A stretch of 34,008 nucleotides of DNA from an uncultured Eubacterium sp. (GCA_900548465.1 URKY01000025.1:1-34008); one strand, 5' to 3'; positions 16,640 through 25,523 are shown, counted from the stretch's first letter. Notes: a model not told the origin generated them from the letters alone. A program made the numbers and translations.

Positions 16640-19261
16640 TTATTTTATTATTTCTTCAAATTCTTCCATGGACATTATTACACGTCTTGGTTTGTTCTGC
16701 TCTTCCCGTCCCACAACTCCTGCGTCATATAACTGTTCCATTATACGTGCTGCTCTGTTAAAGCCGACTCGAAATTGTCTCTGGAGCATACTTGTTGAAC
16801 CTTTTTGTTTTTCGATACAAAGTCTTCCTGCATCTGCAAACAATGGATCCCTGCTACTATCACCTCCGCCGGACATAGCCTCGGCGTCAGTTGTCAGCTT
16901 TGCATCTATGCTTTCGTCATATTCTGCCTCGCCACTGTTGTTTTTTATAAATTGGACTGTATCAAAAATTTCTTTATCGGAAACATAAGCTCCCTGTACA
17001 CGGACAGGCTTTACATATCCTGCCGGGTAGAATAACATATCACCATTTCCCAGAAGTTTTTCAGCTCCATTCATGTCTATAATGGTTCTGGAATCAGTAC
17101 CTGAAGCTACCGTAAGAGCAACTCTTGATGGAATGTTCGCCTTAATAAGTCCCGTAATGACATCAACTGACGGTCTCTGGGTTGCAATTACCATATGAAT
17201 ACCTGCGGCTCTTGCAAGCTGTGCCAACCTGCAAATAGCTTCTTCAACTTCTTTTGCCGCTACCATCATAAGGTCTGCCAACTCATCTATAACTATAAGT
17301 ATCTGAGGCATTTTTTCTGCTGTTTCGTCATCAATTTCTCCTGCCTCAACTTTTGCATTATAACCTGCGATATCTCTCGCTCCGGCATTGGCAAATTTCT
17401 TGTATCTGGTGGTCATTTCTGCCACAGCCCAGTTGAGAATTCCCGCTGCTTTTTTAGGGTCTGTTACTACATCATACAAGAGATGCGGTATCTTGTTATA
17501 AACCTGAAATTCTACAACCTTAGGGTCAATAACTATCAGTCTCACTTCCTCAGGAGTAGTTCTATACAGAATACTCATTAATATTGAGTTTGTAAACACG
17601 GATTTACCTGAACCTGTTGTTCCTGCAATAAGCATATGTGGCATCTTGGCAATGTCTGCCACAACAACCTTTCCTGCAATGTCCTTTCCTGCAGGAAATG
17701 CCAGTTTTGATTTGTGATTTCTCAATTCTTTGGACATAAGCAGTTCTTTTAAACAAACTGAGTCTCTTCCCTTATTTGGTATTTCAATTCCCACTGCGGC
17801 TTTTCCCGGTATCGGTGCCTCAATTCTTATGTCTGCTGCCGCCATATTTAATTTGATATCATCTGCCAGCCCTGTTATTCTGCTGACTTTAGTTCCCATC
17901 TCTGGTTGCAATTCATATCTTGTAACAGATGGTCCCTTACTTACATTTGTAATTTCTACATTTACACCAAAGTTTGCAAGTACCTGCTTTAATTTATTAG
18001 CTGTTTCCATTAGTGTTGCCTTTGTAGTTCCACCTGATGAACCTTCGCTGTCTTTTAACAGATTAAAGCTTGGTTTTCTATATTTCATTTTTTTCTTTGT
18101 CGGTGCAATTATCTTTCCCTCGGAAGAAGCCTTCTTTGGTTGTTCCTTTAAGGCTTCTGATGTGCTTTCTGCATTATCACCATGAGATTCTGCACCAGAC
18201 ATTCCAAACGGCTTTCTAGCCATGGTTTTCTTTGCTTCTTCACTTAGGATAACTCTTTCTTTCGGTGTAAATTCTCCATCTGTTGCATGTTCATCATTAA
18301 CAGCTCTATCAGTTTCTACAGGCTTTTCAACACTAGCCGCTGTTTCTCCATGTTGTTCATATGTATAAACAGTTTCATCCTGCTCCGGCATATCCGGTAC
18401 GGGATCATCAATGCCTTCTATGTGAATCTCGTGAACTTCCTGAGCATTATCTTTCTTTGCCTGTAGTTCCGGCTCATCTACACCAACTTCCGTATCACTA
18501 AAATCAATTCCAACTCTTTTGATGCGCTTTTCTTCTTTTTTTCTCTGCTGTTCTTTTTGCAGTTCCTTTTTCTTTTCTATTTTTTCAGCTCTGCGCTGTT
18601 CTCTCTCTTTTTCACTGGCTTCTCTTCGGATTTTGCTGTCTTCTTTAGCATTTTCGTATGCATCCATACCTCTTCTTTGTATGACAGACATAATGGAACG
18701 TTCCGTAAGTACTACTATGCAGATTATAAGGATTACAACAGCAATTATGTAAGCCCCTGTAAGTCCTAACAGTGAATGTAGTATTTCTCCTAAAAAGCCA
18801 CCTACAATTCCACCACAGAAATTTCCACTTGCTCCTTCCGTATAAAAATACTTAAAGCTTTTCTCCATTCCGCCATAACTGAACAAATGGAAAAACAAAC
18901 ACAAATCAAAAAACAGTCCCCCAATAGTCACTGCCTTCGATACAATGCTGCTGTTTATCTCATTATATGCTATTATTCCTACTATTATTGTAAGTACTAC
19001 CGGAAATACAAATCCCATCCATCCAAAACATCCAAGCATTACAGACCTTAATGCATTTCCTACAATTCCGCAAATGCCAAAGTTGCTTAAAAATAAAAAT
19101 AATGTAAGAGCCACGGCAATCCACATATATACTTCTTTTACGACTTTTTTACGTCTCTTTGCCATTTCTGCTTTTTTTCTTCTTGTCTGAGCCCCTTTTT
19201 TTGCTCCCGTTTTGGAGTTTTTTGTTGTTTTGCCGCTACTACTTTTCTTTGTACCAGCCAA
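16640..19261 (-). CDS. ftsK: DNA translocase FtsK/SpoIIIE
   Basis: Membrane-anchored ATP-driven motor that moves chromosomal DNA through closing septa. The 873-residue protein has a basic N-terminus, about four membrane helices between residues 45 and 190, and a charged low-complexity linker to about 400. The motor has Walker A AGTTGSGKS (about 546-554) and Walker B ILIVIDELADLM. A winged-helix gamma domain (LQRQFRVGFNRAARIM) ends the protein. The start is TTG at 19259-19261 with GAGGTGAG well spaced before it. Whether it acts at division, in sporulation, or both cannot be told from sequence. SpoIIIE of Bacillus also sits beside tepA. Confidence 0.95.
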   Translation of the reverse strand: MAGTKKSSSGKTTKNSKTGAKKGAQTRRKKAEMAKRRKKVVKEVYMWIAVALTLFLFLSNFGICGIVGNALRSVMLGCFGWMGFVFPVVLTIIVGIIAYNEINSSIVSKAVTIGGLFFDLCLFFHLFSYGGMEKSFKYFYTEGASGNFCGGIVGGFLGEILHSLLGLTGAYIIAVVILIICIVVLTERSIMSVIQRRGMDAYENAKEDSKIRREASEKEREQRRAEKIEKKKELQKEQQRKKEEKRIKRVGIDFSDTEVGVDEPELQAKKDNAQEVHEIHIEGIDDPVPDMPEQDETVYTYEQHGETAASVEKPVETDRAVNDEHATDGEFTPKERVILSEEAKKTMARKPFGMSGAESHGDNAESTSEALKEQPKKASSEGKIIAPTKKKMKYRKPSFNLLKDSEGSSGGTTKATLMETANKLKQVLANFGVNVEITNVSKGPSVTRYELQPEMGTKVSRITGLADDIKLNMAAADIRIEAPIPGKAAVGIEIPNKGRDSVCLKELLMSKELRNHKSKLAFPAGKDIAGKVVVADIAKMPHMLIAGTTGSGKSVFTNSILMSILYRTTPEEVRLIVIDPKVVEFQVYNKIPHLLYDVVTDPKKAAGILNWAVAEMTTRYKKFANAGARDIAGYNAKVEAGEIDDETAEKMPQILIVIDELADLMMVAAKEVEEAICRLAQLARAAGIHMVIATQRPSVDVITGLIKANIPSRVALTVASGTDSRTIIDMNGAEKLLGNGDMLFYPAGYVKPVRVQGAYVSDKEIFDTVQFIKNNSGEAEYDESIDAKLTTDAEAMSGGGDSSRDPLFADAGRLCIEKQKGSTSMLQRQFRVGFNRAARIMEQLYDAGVVGREEQNKPRRVIMSMEEFEEIIK

Positions 19262-19278
19262 TTTCTCACCTCATATAT

Positions 19279-20151
19279 TTATTTTGTAACAAATGATGCA
19301 ATTATTGCAATCATTCCAACTACTCCACAATAAATCGAAAAATATGTAAGTTTCTTTCTTCTAACTATTACAAGCATTGTTTTTATGCAAATATAACCGA
19401 TTACTGCAGATACTACTATTCCAACTAAATAACATGCTACACTGGCAGATGCTATATCAGTTTTAATCTTTGGTATCTTAACAACTACTGCTCCTAATAT
19501 GGCAGGTATTGACATTATAAATGAATATTTAACCGCAAAGTCTCTTCTAAGTCCACAGACAAGTCCTGCCGTTATAGTGGTTCCTGATCTGGACAACCCC
19601 GGAAGTGTGGCAATTCCCTGACATACTCCCATAAAAGTTGCATTTAAATAAGTAGTCTGCTTTGGTGTTTTCTGACCACTTGGGAAATTATCCGAAATCA
19701 CTAATAGCAGTGCAGTTATTATAAGACATATTCCCGGCACTATTAATGTATTGGAAACTTTTTCAATCAGATTCTGATTCAGTATTCCTATAATTCCCGT
19801 AGGTATGGTAGATACAATTACTAACAGTGCAAAACGTTTGTATGCTGTGTTTATAACTCTTCTGTATTGTGGTTTTGCCTCGTGCTTCTTTGCTAATATA
19901 AACTGCCTTATATTATATATACAATCAATAATTATACATACTCCATCGTAAATTAACCTTGCAATGTCTTTCCAATATACAACAAAAACTGCAATGAGAG
20001 TTCCCAAATGCAGAAAAACATCGAATGACTGTCCCACATCCTTAAGCCCGAATATCTGTTTAAATATTGCCAAATGACCGGAACTGCTTATTGGAAGAAA
20101 CTCTGCCACTCCCTGCAGTATTCCGAAAAATATCGCTTGTAAAATATTCAT
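19279..20151 (-). CDS. uppP: Undecaprenyl-diphosphate phosphatase (BacA type)
   Basis: Recycles the lipid carrier of wall synthesis by dephosphorylating undecaprenyl diphosphate. The 290-residue integral membrane protein has the two signature loops: GVAEFLPISSSGHLAIF near the N-terminus with Glu17 and the Ser triplet, and PGLSRSGTTITAGL with its catalytic Arg. Multiple hydrophobic helices cover the rest. The ribosome binding site AGGAGA is close to ATG 20151. It has its own promoter and leads the ftsK-fhs-folD run, 17 bp before ftsK. Loss of this enzyme is linked to bacitracin sensitivity in other bacteria. Confidence 0.96.
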   Translation of the reverse strand: MNILQAIFFGILQGVAEFLPISSSGHLAIFKQIFGLKDVGQSFDVFLHLGTLIAVFVVYWKDIARLIYDGVCIIIDCIYNIRQFILAKKHEAKPQYRRVINTAYKRFALLVIVSTIPTGIIGILNQNLIEKVSNTLIVPGICLIITALLLVISDNFPSGQKTPKQTTYLNATFMGVCQGIATLPGLSRSGTTITAGLVCGLRRDFAVKYSFIMSIPAILGAVVVKIPKIKTDIASASVACYLVGIVVSAVIGYICIKTMLVIVRRKKLTYFSIYCGVVGMIAIIASFVTK

Positions 20152-20191
20152 ATTTTTCTCCTATTATCTTTAGTTAACCATAGTCTATACT

Positions 20192-20220
20192 ATTCTACTA
20201 TTTTTTAGTTCTATATTCAA
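20192..20220 (-). promoter_or_regulatory. Sigma-A promoter for uppP-ftsK-fhs-folD
   Basis: On the minus strand TTGAAT (20215-20220) and TAGAAT (20192-20197) are exactly 17 bp apart in the 74-bp gap between tepA and uppP. The expected start lies about 35 bp before the uppP ATG. As no equally good promoter is visible before priA, it may drive the whole run to rpe. Confidence 0.65.
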
Positions 20221-20225
20221 GATTA

Positions 20226-20879
20226 TTATTGCCGGTTGCTATTCTCAATAAGTTGATATAATTTTTCCATTGCATCCTTCAGACTTCCTACCTCATTAAT
20301 AATCCCTTCTTCTACTGTCTGTTTACCAACTAATATGCTTCCTACATCCTTTGTCATAACTTCCGTCTCAGTCATCAATTCCATAAAGCGCTTTTCTTTT
20401 ATATCGCAGTGCTTTACTACAAAACTGTTTATCCGTTCCTGTATTTTTTTGAAATAATCATAAGTCTGGGGAACCCCAATAAATAATCCGTTCATTCTAA
20501 CCGGATGTACAACCATTGTTCCTGTTTCTACAATGTAAGAGTAATCTGTAGATACAGCAAGGGGAACGCCAATGGAGTGACTTCCTCCAAGGACAAGGGA
20601 AACCGTAGGCTTACTCATTCCCGCTATCATTTCCGCAATGGCAAGACCACATTCCACATCCCCGCCTACAGTGTTTAAAATAATCAATAATCCGTCTATC
20701 TCTTTATCATCCTCCACCTTTGCAAGCTGTGGTATAACATGTTCATATTTGGTTGTTTTAGTACCTGAAGCCGCATTCTCATGTCCTTCAATTTCACCTA
20801 TAATACACAACAGATGTATTTTTTTATTTTCCTTATTTTTGTCCAAATCAAACTGCCCATATTCTTTAATTTCATCCAT
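20226..20879 (-). CDS. tepA: ClpP-like translocation-enhancing protein TepA
   Basis: Member of the ClpP/crotonase-fold serine peptidase group, closest to Bacillus TepA (YmfB), reported to assist protein translocation. The 217-residue protein has LNTVGGDVECGLAIAEMI, the nucleophile region LGGSHSIGVPLAVS with candidate Ser102, and TMVVHPVRMNG with candidate His125. These fit the ClpP Ser/His pair in order and spacing. No signal peptide is apparent, so it is probably cytosolic or at the inner face of the membrane. Bacillus tepA also sits upstream of spoIIIE; here uppP lies between. Its ribosome binding site AAGGAG is inside the 3' arm of the upstream terminator, which should affect its translation. 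Confidence 0.9.
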   Translation of the reverse strand: MDEIKEYGQFDLDKNKENKKIHLLCIIGEIEGHENAASGTKTTKYEHVIPQLAKVEDDKEIDGLLIILNTVGGDVECGLAIAEMIAGMSKPTVSLVLGGSHSIGVPLAVSTDYSYIVETGTMVVHPVRMNGLFIGVPQTYDYFKKIQERINSFVVKHCDIKEKRFMELMTETEVMTKDVGSILVGKQTVEEGIINEVGSLKDAMEKLYQLIENSNRQ

Positions 20880-20882
20880 ATA

Positions 20883-20929
20883 AAAAAACTCCTTTACTAC
20901 CTGTTAGTTTGTAGGTAAAGAAGTTTTTT
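20883..20929 (-). terminator. Terminator after hisA overlapping the tepA ribosome binding site
   Basis: The minus-strand RNA has AAAAAACT and CTTTAC in the 5' arm pairing with GTAAAG and AGTTTTTT in the 3' arm, with one mismatch between them and a roughly 10-nt loop. A run of U follows the stem, a strong intrinsic terminator layout. The AAGGAG that serves tepA lies within the 3' arm, 8-9 nt before ATG 20879. Confidence 0.8.
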
Positions 20930-20934
20930 ATTCA

Positions 20935-21705
20935 TTATTTTATATTTTTTATTTCATTGTATGGAAGTTTTCCACCAAACAAATCCAAGGCACTACCAAT
21001 TGTGAAATCCATTTTTCCTCCGGATATTCTTTTGAATTCCTCTATCTGCTTTATAGATGAAATTCCACCGGCATACGTAATAGGAATTTTGTTCCATTTT
21101 GCCAGAATTTCCACCAGTTCCTTTTCCATGCCTCCGGATTTTCCTTCAGCATCAACCCCATGTATTAAGAACTCGTCACAATATTTAGATAATTCATCCA
21201 ACTGCTTTTCATTAATGAATTCTTCCGTGAATTTCTGCCACCTGTCAGTCACTATGTAATAATGTCCGTCTTTTTTTCTACAGCTCAAATCCAAAACTAT
21301 GTGGTCTTTTCCAACAGTTTCTTTTAATCTGTTCAAATTATCATAATTAATTTTTCCATCCTTAAAAACATAAGAAGTTACAATAATATGACTTGCTCCG
21401 GCTTCAATATATTCCATTGCATTTTCAGCAGTTATTCCACCACCAATCTGCATACCGCCCGGATATGCCATAAGAGCTTTCAAAGCCTGTTTTTTTGTAG
21501 CTTCGTAATATTTTGAGTCTTTACTATTTAGTATAATAATATGTCCACCCTTTAGTCCGTCTTTTTTGTAAAATCCGGCAAAGTCCGGGGCCTCTCTGTC
21601 TGACACAAAATTTTCTTCTGCGGTATCTCCCTTATCCCTAAGGCTGTCGCCTACCAGTTGTTTAACCTTTCCATTATGAATGTCTATACATGGTCTGAAT
21701 TTCAT
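20935..21705 (-). CDS. hisA: Eukaryotic-type phosphoribosylformimino-AICAR-ribotide isomerase (HisA)
   Basis: Catalyses the Amadori rearrangement of ProFAR in histidine synthesis. The 256-residue TIM-barrel begins RPCIDIHNGKVKQLVGDSL and contains VLDLSCRKKDGHYYIVTDRW, DEFLIHGVDAEG, ITYAGG and SALDLFGG. These segments resemble fungal and plant HIS6-type HisA (CIDLHNGEVKQIVGG, VVDLSCRK, NEFLIHAADVEG and SSLDIFGG in yeast, from memory) much more than the usual bacterial HisA. Catalytic aspartates are expected at Asp8 and in VLDLSC. It is not in a histidine operon but 16 bp after metY. A strong terminator follows. The family call is firm; a purely histidine role is inferred from homology. Confidence 0.85.
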   Translation of the reverse strand: MKFRPCIDIHNGKVKQLVGDSLRDKGDTAEENFVSDREAPDFAGFYKKDGLKGGHIIILNSKDSKYYEATKKQALKALMAYPGGMQIGGGITAENAMEYIEAGASHIIVTSYVFKDGKINYDNLNRLKETVGKDHIVLDLSCRKKDGHYYIVTDRWQKFTEEFINEKQLDELSKYCDEFLIHGVDAEGKSGGMEKELVEILAKWNKIPITYAGGISSIKQIEEFKRISGGKMDFTIGSALDLFGGKLPYNEIKNIK

Positions 21706-21721
21706 TTATACCCTCTCTGTT

Positions 21722-22996
21722 TTATGCATTTAATGCCTGTTCCAAGTCTGCAATTATATCTTCTGCATCTTCAATTCCTACAGAAAATCTAATCAAATCC
21801 GGTTGTACCCCTGCTTCTATTAACTGCTCGTCTGTCATCTGTCTGTGTGTATGACTTGCAGGATGAAGTACGCATGAGCGGGCATCTGCAACATGAGTAA
21901 CGATTGCTACAAATTTGAGATTATCCATAAATTTAATGGACGCCTCTCTTCCACCTTTTATTCCAAAAGTAAGAACACCACATGTTCCGTTAGGCATATA
22001 CTTACGTGCACTTTCGTAGTATTTATCACCTTCAAGTCCCGGATAATTAACCCACGCAACTTTATCGTTATTCTTTAACCATTTGGCAACCTTCAATGCA
22101 TTTTCACAATGCTTTGGCATCCTTAAGTGAAGTGTTTCAAGACCTACATTAAGTAAAAATGAATTAGTAGGTGAAGGTATTGAACCTAAATCTCTCATTA
22201 CCTGAGCTGTTGCTTTTGTAATGTATCCTGCCTTTCCAAACTTCTTGGCATATACAATTCCGTGGTATGACTCATCAGGTTCTGTCATCCCTGGGAATTT
22301 ATCAGGATATTTTGTCCAGTCAAAATTTCCACTGTCTACAATTGCTCCGCCTACAGCCATTGCATGTCCATCCATGTATTTTGTTGTTGAATGTGTAACA
22401 ATGTCCACACCAAACTCAAAAGGTCTGCAGTTAATAGGTGTTGGGAATGTGTTATCCACAATAAGAGGTACACCGTGAGCATGTGCTGCCTTACTAAACT
22501 TTTCAAAATCAAATACAACAAGAGACGGATTTGAAATTGATTCTCCAAAAACACATTTTGTATTTGGTCTGAACTCTTTTTCCAAATCTTCCGGTGAAAT
22601 ATCAGGATCAACAAATGTTACATCTATTCCCATCTTCTTCATTGTCACACCAAAAAGATTGAATGTTCCTCCGTAAACATTTGAAGAGCAGATAAAATGA
22701 TCTCCCGCTTCACAAATATTAAATACAGCGTAAAAATTCGCTGCCTGACCTGACGATGTAAGCATTGCTGCAGCGCCGCCCTCCAGTTCGCAGATTTTTG
22801 CTGCTACAGCATCATTTGTAGGATTCTGTAATCTTGTATAAAAATATCCGCTATCCTCTAAATCAAAAAGTCTTCCCATCTGATCTGAAGTATCATATTT
22901 AAAAGTAGTACTCTGATAAATAGGTAAAACTCTCGGTTCACCTTTCTTTGGTTTCCATCCACCCTGAACGCAAATTGTTCCCTTGTTATTTTTCAT
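21722..22996 (-). CDS. metY: O-acetylhomoserine sulfhydrylase
   Basis: PLP enzyme that makes homocysteine from O-acetylhomoserine and sulfide for methionine synthesis; some members also accept O-acetylserine. The 424-residue length and motifs fit MetY rather than cystathionine gamma-synthase: YQSTTFKYD, YFYTRLQNPTNDA, MLTSSGQAANF, VDNTFPTP and THSTTKYMDGHA with the PLP lysine at about 206. DARSCVLHPASHTHRQM lies near the C-terminus. AAGGAG precedes ATG 22996. It follows a small membrane-protein gene by 28 bp and probably shares its promoter. No SAM riboswitch or T-box is visible upstream. Confidence 0.94.
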   Translation of the reverse strand: MKNNKGTICVQGGWKPKKGEPRVLPIYQSTTFKYDTSDQMGRLFDLEDSGYFYTRLQNPTNDAVAAKICELEGGAAAMLTSSGQAANFYAVFNICEAGDHFICSSNVYGGTFNLFGVTMKKMGIDVTFVDPDISPEDLEKEFRPNTKCVFGESISNPSLVVFDFEKFSKAAHAHGVPLIVDNTFPTPINCRPFEFGVDIVTHSTTKYMDGHAMAVGGAIVDSGNFDWTKYPDKFPGMTEPDESYHGIVYAKKFGKAGYITKATAQVMRDLGSIPSPTNSFLLNVGLETLHLRMPKHCENALKVAKWLKNNDKVAWVNYPGLEGDKYYESARKYMPNGTCGVLTFGIKGGREASIKFMDNLKFVAIVTHVADARSCVLHPASHTHRQMTDEQLIEAGVQPDLIRFSVGIEDAEDIIADLEQALNA

Positions 22997-23024
22997 CTTT
23001 TTTCTCCTTAACTTTATATTATTT

Positions 23025-23228
23025 TTATTCCGGTTTATAATCTTTCAGAAAAATATGGCTTACAATACTACATGCTGCAAACAGTACCGCTATTACTATA
23101 GTTGATACTATAAAAAATATTGTATTCATTATTGGTATGACGCACACATCAATAAAGAAAAGCACAAACAATACTGTTGCTATTTTGTTGCACAATTTTC
23201 CTATTTTTATCTTCTTTTCATCTGTCAT
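23025..23228 (-). CDS. Small membrane protein, function unknown
   Basis: The 67-residue product has a short charged N-terminus (MTDEKKIKIGK), two hydrophobic helices at about 15-36 and 38-60 and a charged tail (LKDYKPE). I do not recognise a family. It is likely a real gene: it has AGGAGA nine bases before its ATG, a good sigma-A promoter with extended -10 about 50 bp upstream, and it fills the space before metY in the same direction. A regulatory or transport-assisting role beside sulfur amino acid synthesis would be a guess. Confidence 0.65.
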   Translation of the reverse strand: MTDEKKIKIGKLCNKIATVLFVLFFIDVCVIPIMNTIFFIVSTIVIAVLFAACSIVSHIFLKDYKPE

Positions 23229-23274
23229 AACTGTTTTCTCCTAACAATTTCTTTTCCCGAAAGGTCTAAAAGTC

Positions 23275-23303
23275 ATTATAACATTTGCAATTATTTATAT
23301 CAA
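23275..23303 (-). promoter_or_regulatory. Strong sigma-A promoter for the small membrane protein-metY-hisA unit
   Basis: Minus strand TTGATA (23298-23303), 17-bp spacer, perfect TATAAT (23275-23280), with TG one base before the -10. This is one of the best promoters in the window and places the start about 40 bp before the 67-residue ORF. Confidence 0.8.
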
Positions 23304-23324
23304 TCTCAACCTTTTTTATAGGAA

Positions 23325-23370
23325 TAAAAGAACTGCTATCCAAACCTTTTGTTAAGATAGCAGTTTCAAA
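23325..23370 (-). terminator. Intrinsic terminator downstream of pnp
   Basis: AACTGCTATC (23331-23340) and GATAGCAGTT (23356-23365) form a perfect 10-bp stem with a 15-nt loop. On the minus strand CTTTTATT follows. It lies 25 bp beyond the pnp stop codon and just upstream of the next promoter, isolating pnp from the metY unit. Confidence 0.8.
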
Positions 23371-23390
23371 AATTCTTTTACATTTAATTT

Positions 23391-25475
23391 CTACTGAGCA
23401 TCCTTAATTGAGAAACTAAGTCTTCCCATCTTATCTTTTCCAAGACACTTAACCTTAACCTTGTCACCAAGTGTAAGGTAATCTTCTACATGCTCAACTC
23501 TTTCTTTAGCAATCTTTGAAATGTGAACCATTCCTTCTTTTCCAGGAGCAAATTCAACGAAAGCACCAAATTCCTTAATGCTTACAACTGTTCCTTCAAG
23601 AATCATTCCCTCTTCAAAATCAGTTACGATTGTTTCGATATATTTAATTGCCTTAGCAATCATATCTTTATCAACACCACATACTGAAACCATTCCTTCA
23701 TCAGTAATGTCAATCTTAACACCTGTTTCTTCGATAATTGCGTTAATTACCTTACCGCTCTTACCTACTACATCACCAATCTTTTCAGGGTTAATCTGAA
23801 TCATTTCAATCTTTGGAGCATATTCATTTACTTCTTTTCTTGGTTCTGCAATTGCAGGCTTCATACAATTATCCATAATGAATAATCTTGCTTCTCTTGT
23901 TCTTGCAATGGCACCTTCAACGATGTCTCTTGTAAGACCATGAATCTTAATATCCATCTGAATTGCTGTGATACCTTCTGTTGTACCTGTTACCTTAAAG
24001 TCCATGTCTCCGAAGAAATCTTCGAGTCCCTGAATATCTGTAAGTAATACATAATCATCGTCTGTATCACCTGTAACAAGACCACATGAAATACCTGCTA
24101 CCATTGCTTTAATTGGAACACCTGCTGCCATAAGTGACATACATGATGAACATGTACTAGCCATAGATGTTGAACCATTTGACTCGAATGTTTCTGATAC
24201 AGTTCTGATTGCATATGGGAATTCTTCTTCACTAGGAAGTACAGGCATAAGTGCCTTTTCTGCCAAAGCACCATGTCCGATTTCTCTACGTCCCGGTCCT
24301 CTTGATGGCTTTGTTTCACCAACTGAGTATGATGGGAAGTTGTAATGATGCATATATCTCTTTGTCTTAACGTTTTCGTCAAGTCCGTCAATCTTCTGTG
24401 CTTCTGATAACGGAGCCAATGTACATACGTTACAAATCTGTGTCTGTCCTCTTGTAAACATAGCTGAACCGTGAACTCTAGGTACAATATCTACTTCAGC
24501 TGCAAGTGGTCTGATCTGATCTAATGCTCTTCCGTCAGGACGCTTATGATCTTTAAGAATCATCTTACGAACTGTCTTCTTCTGATACTGGTAAATTGCC
24601 TCACCAAGAACTGCAAGCCATTCTTCATTATCAGCAAAAGCTTCTTCTAACTTTTCCGTTATTTCCTTAATGTTTGCTTCTCTTGTCTGCTTGTCATCTG
24701 TAAATACAGCGACTTCCATTTCTGCAGGAGGAACAATTTCCTTAATTGCTGCAAATAATTCTTCTGGAATTGCACAGCTTTCATATGTGTGCTTTTCTTT
24801 TCCAACTTCTGCGACAATCTTTTCAATAAATTCAATAATTGTCTGGTTAATGTCATGAGCCATATAAATAGCTTCAATCATCTTTGCTTCAGGGATAATG
24901 TTTGCACCTGCTTCAATCATAATAACTTTCTGTTTTGTTGAAGCAACTGTAAGCTGTAAATCACCATTGTCCCAGTCTGCCTGACTTGGGTTAACAACAA
25001 ATTCTCCATCTACCATACCAACCTGTGTCATTGCGCAAGGTCCGTCAAATGGGATATCTGAAATACATGTTGAAATTGCTGATCCAAGCATTGCAACTAA
25101 TTCAGGTCTGCATTCAGGATCTACTGACATTACTAAGTTGTTAAGTGAAACGTCATTTCTGTAATCCTTTGGGAATAAAGGTCTCATAGGACGGTCAATA
25201 ACACGTGCCGTAAGAACTGAATTCTCTGATGCTTTTCCTTCTCTTTTATTAAATCCACCAGGGATTTTTCCTACTGAATACATTTTTTCTTCAAACTCAA
25301 CTGAGAGCGGGAAGAAATCAACACCATCTCTAGGTTTATCTGATGCTGTAGCTGTTGACAAAACTGTTGTGTCACCATAGTGCATAAATGCTGCACCGTT
25401 TGCCTGCTTAGCAACTCTTCCTACATCAACTGTAAGAGTTCTGCCAGCAAGTTCCATACTAAAACTCTTGTACAT
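23391..25475 (-). CDS. pnp: Polynucleotide phosphorylase
   Basis: 3'-5' phosphorolytic exoribonuclease of mRNA turnover. The 694-residue protein has two RNase PH-like domains separated by an alpha-helical segment (first near 10-220, second near 310-540, with FTRGQTQ and GPGRREIGHG). A KH domain (about 555-610, EKIGDVVGKSGKVINAI) and an S1 domain (about 620-690, VSIKEFGAFVEFAPGKEGMVHIS) follow. Length is standard. The start ATG 25473-25475 cannot be extended because an in-frame TAA lies 15 nt upstream. The only strong Shine-Dalgarno is 28 nt away behind a small hairpin. rpsO, its usual partner, is not in the window. The gene has its own promoter and structured leader. Confidence 0.97.
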   Translation of the reverse strand: MYKSFSMELAGRTLTVDVGRVAKQANGAAFMHYGDTTVLSTATASDKPRDGVDFFPLSVEFEEKMYSVGKIPGGFNKREGKASENSVLTARVIDRPMRPLFPKDYRNDVSLNNLVMSVDPECRPELVAMLGSAISTCISDIPFDGPCAMTQVGMVDGEFVVNPSQADWDNGDLQLTVASTKQKVIMIEAGANIIPEAKMIEAIYMAHDINQTIIEFIEKIVAEVGKEKHTYESCAIPEELFAAIKEIVPPAEMEVAVFTDDKQTREANIKEITEKLEEAFADNEEWLAVLGEAIYQYQKKTVRKMILKDHKRPDGRALDQIRPLAAEVDIVPRVHGSAMFTRGQTQICNVCTLAPLSEAQKIDGLDENVKTKRYMHHYNFPSYSVGETKPSRGPGRREIGHGALAEKALMPVLPSEEEFPYAIRTVSETFESNGSTSMASTCSSCMSLMAAGVPIKAMVAGISCGLVTGDTDDDYVLLTDIQGLEDFFGDMDFKVTGTTEGITAIQMDIKIHGLTRDIVEGAIARTREARLFIMDNCMKPAIAEPRKEVNEYAPKIEMIQINPEKIGDVVGKSGKVINAIIEETGVKIDITDEGMVSVCGVDKDMIAKAIKYIETIVTDFEEGMILEGTVVSIKEFGAFVEFAPGKEGMVHISKIAKERVEHVEDYLTLGDKVKVKCLGKDKMGRLSFSIKDAQ

Positions 25476-25486
25476 AATCTTCTTTC

Positions 25487-25502
25487 GTTACTCTATAGTA
25501 AC
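25487..25502 (-). promoter_or_regulatory. Hairpin between distant Shine-Dalgarno and pnp start
   Basis: GTTACT-ATAG-AGTAAC is a perfect 6-bp stem with a 4-nt loop. It lies between AAGGAGA (25504-25510) and the pnp ATG (25475). Unfolded, the Shine-Dalgarno is 28 nt from the start; folding would shorten the effective spacing to about 12. A weaker AAAGAAG adjacent to the ATG could act instead. Confidence 0.6.
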
Positions 25503-25523
25503 TTCTCCTTTAAAATATTTCTT

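Noticed and set aside
17195..18185. Open frames of 128 and 151 codons antisense to ftsK
   Set aside because: Composition is that of a reverse-complement shadow, and ftsK is clearly coding on the other strand.
22997..23303. SAM riboswitch or T-box upstream of metY
   Set aside because: The gap before metY is 28 bp and the leader of the small ORF is about 40 nt. There is no room and no specific motif for either.
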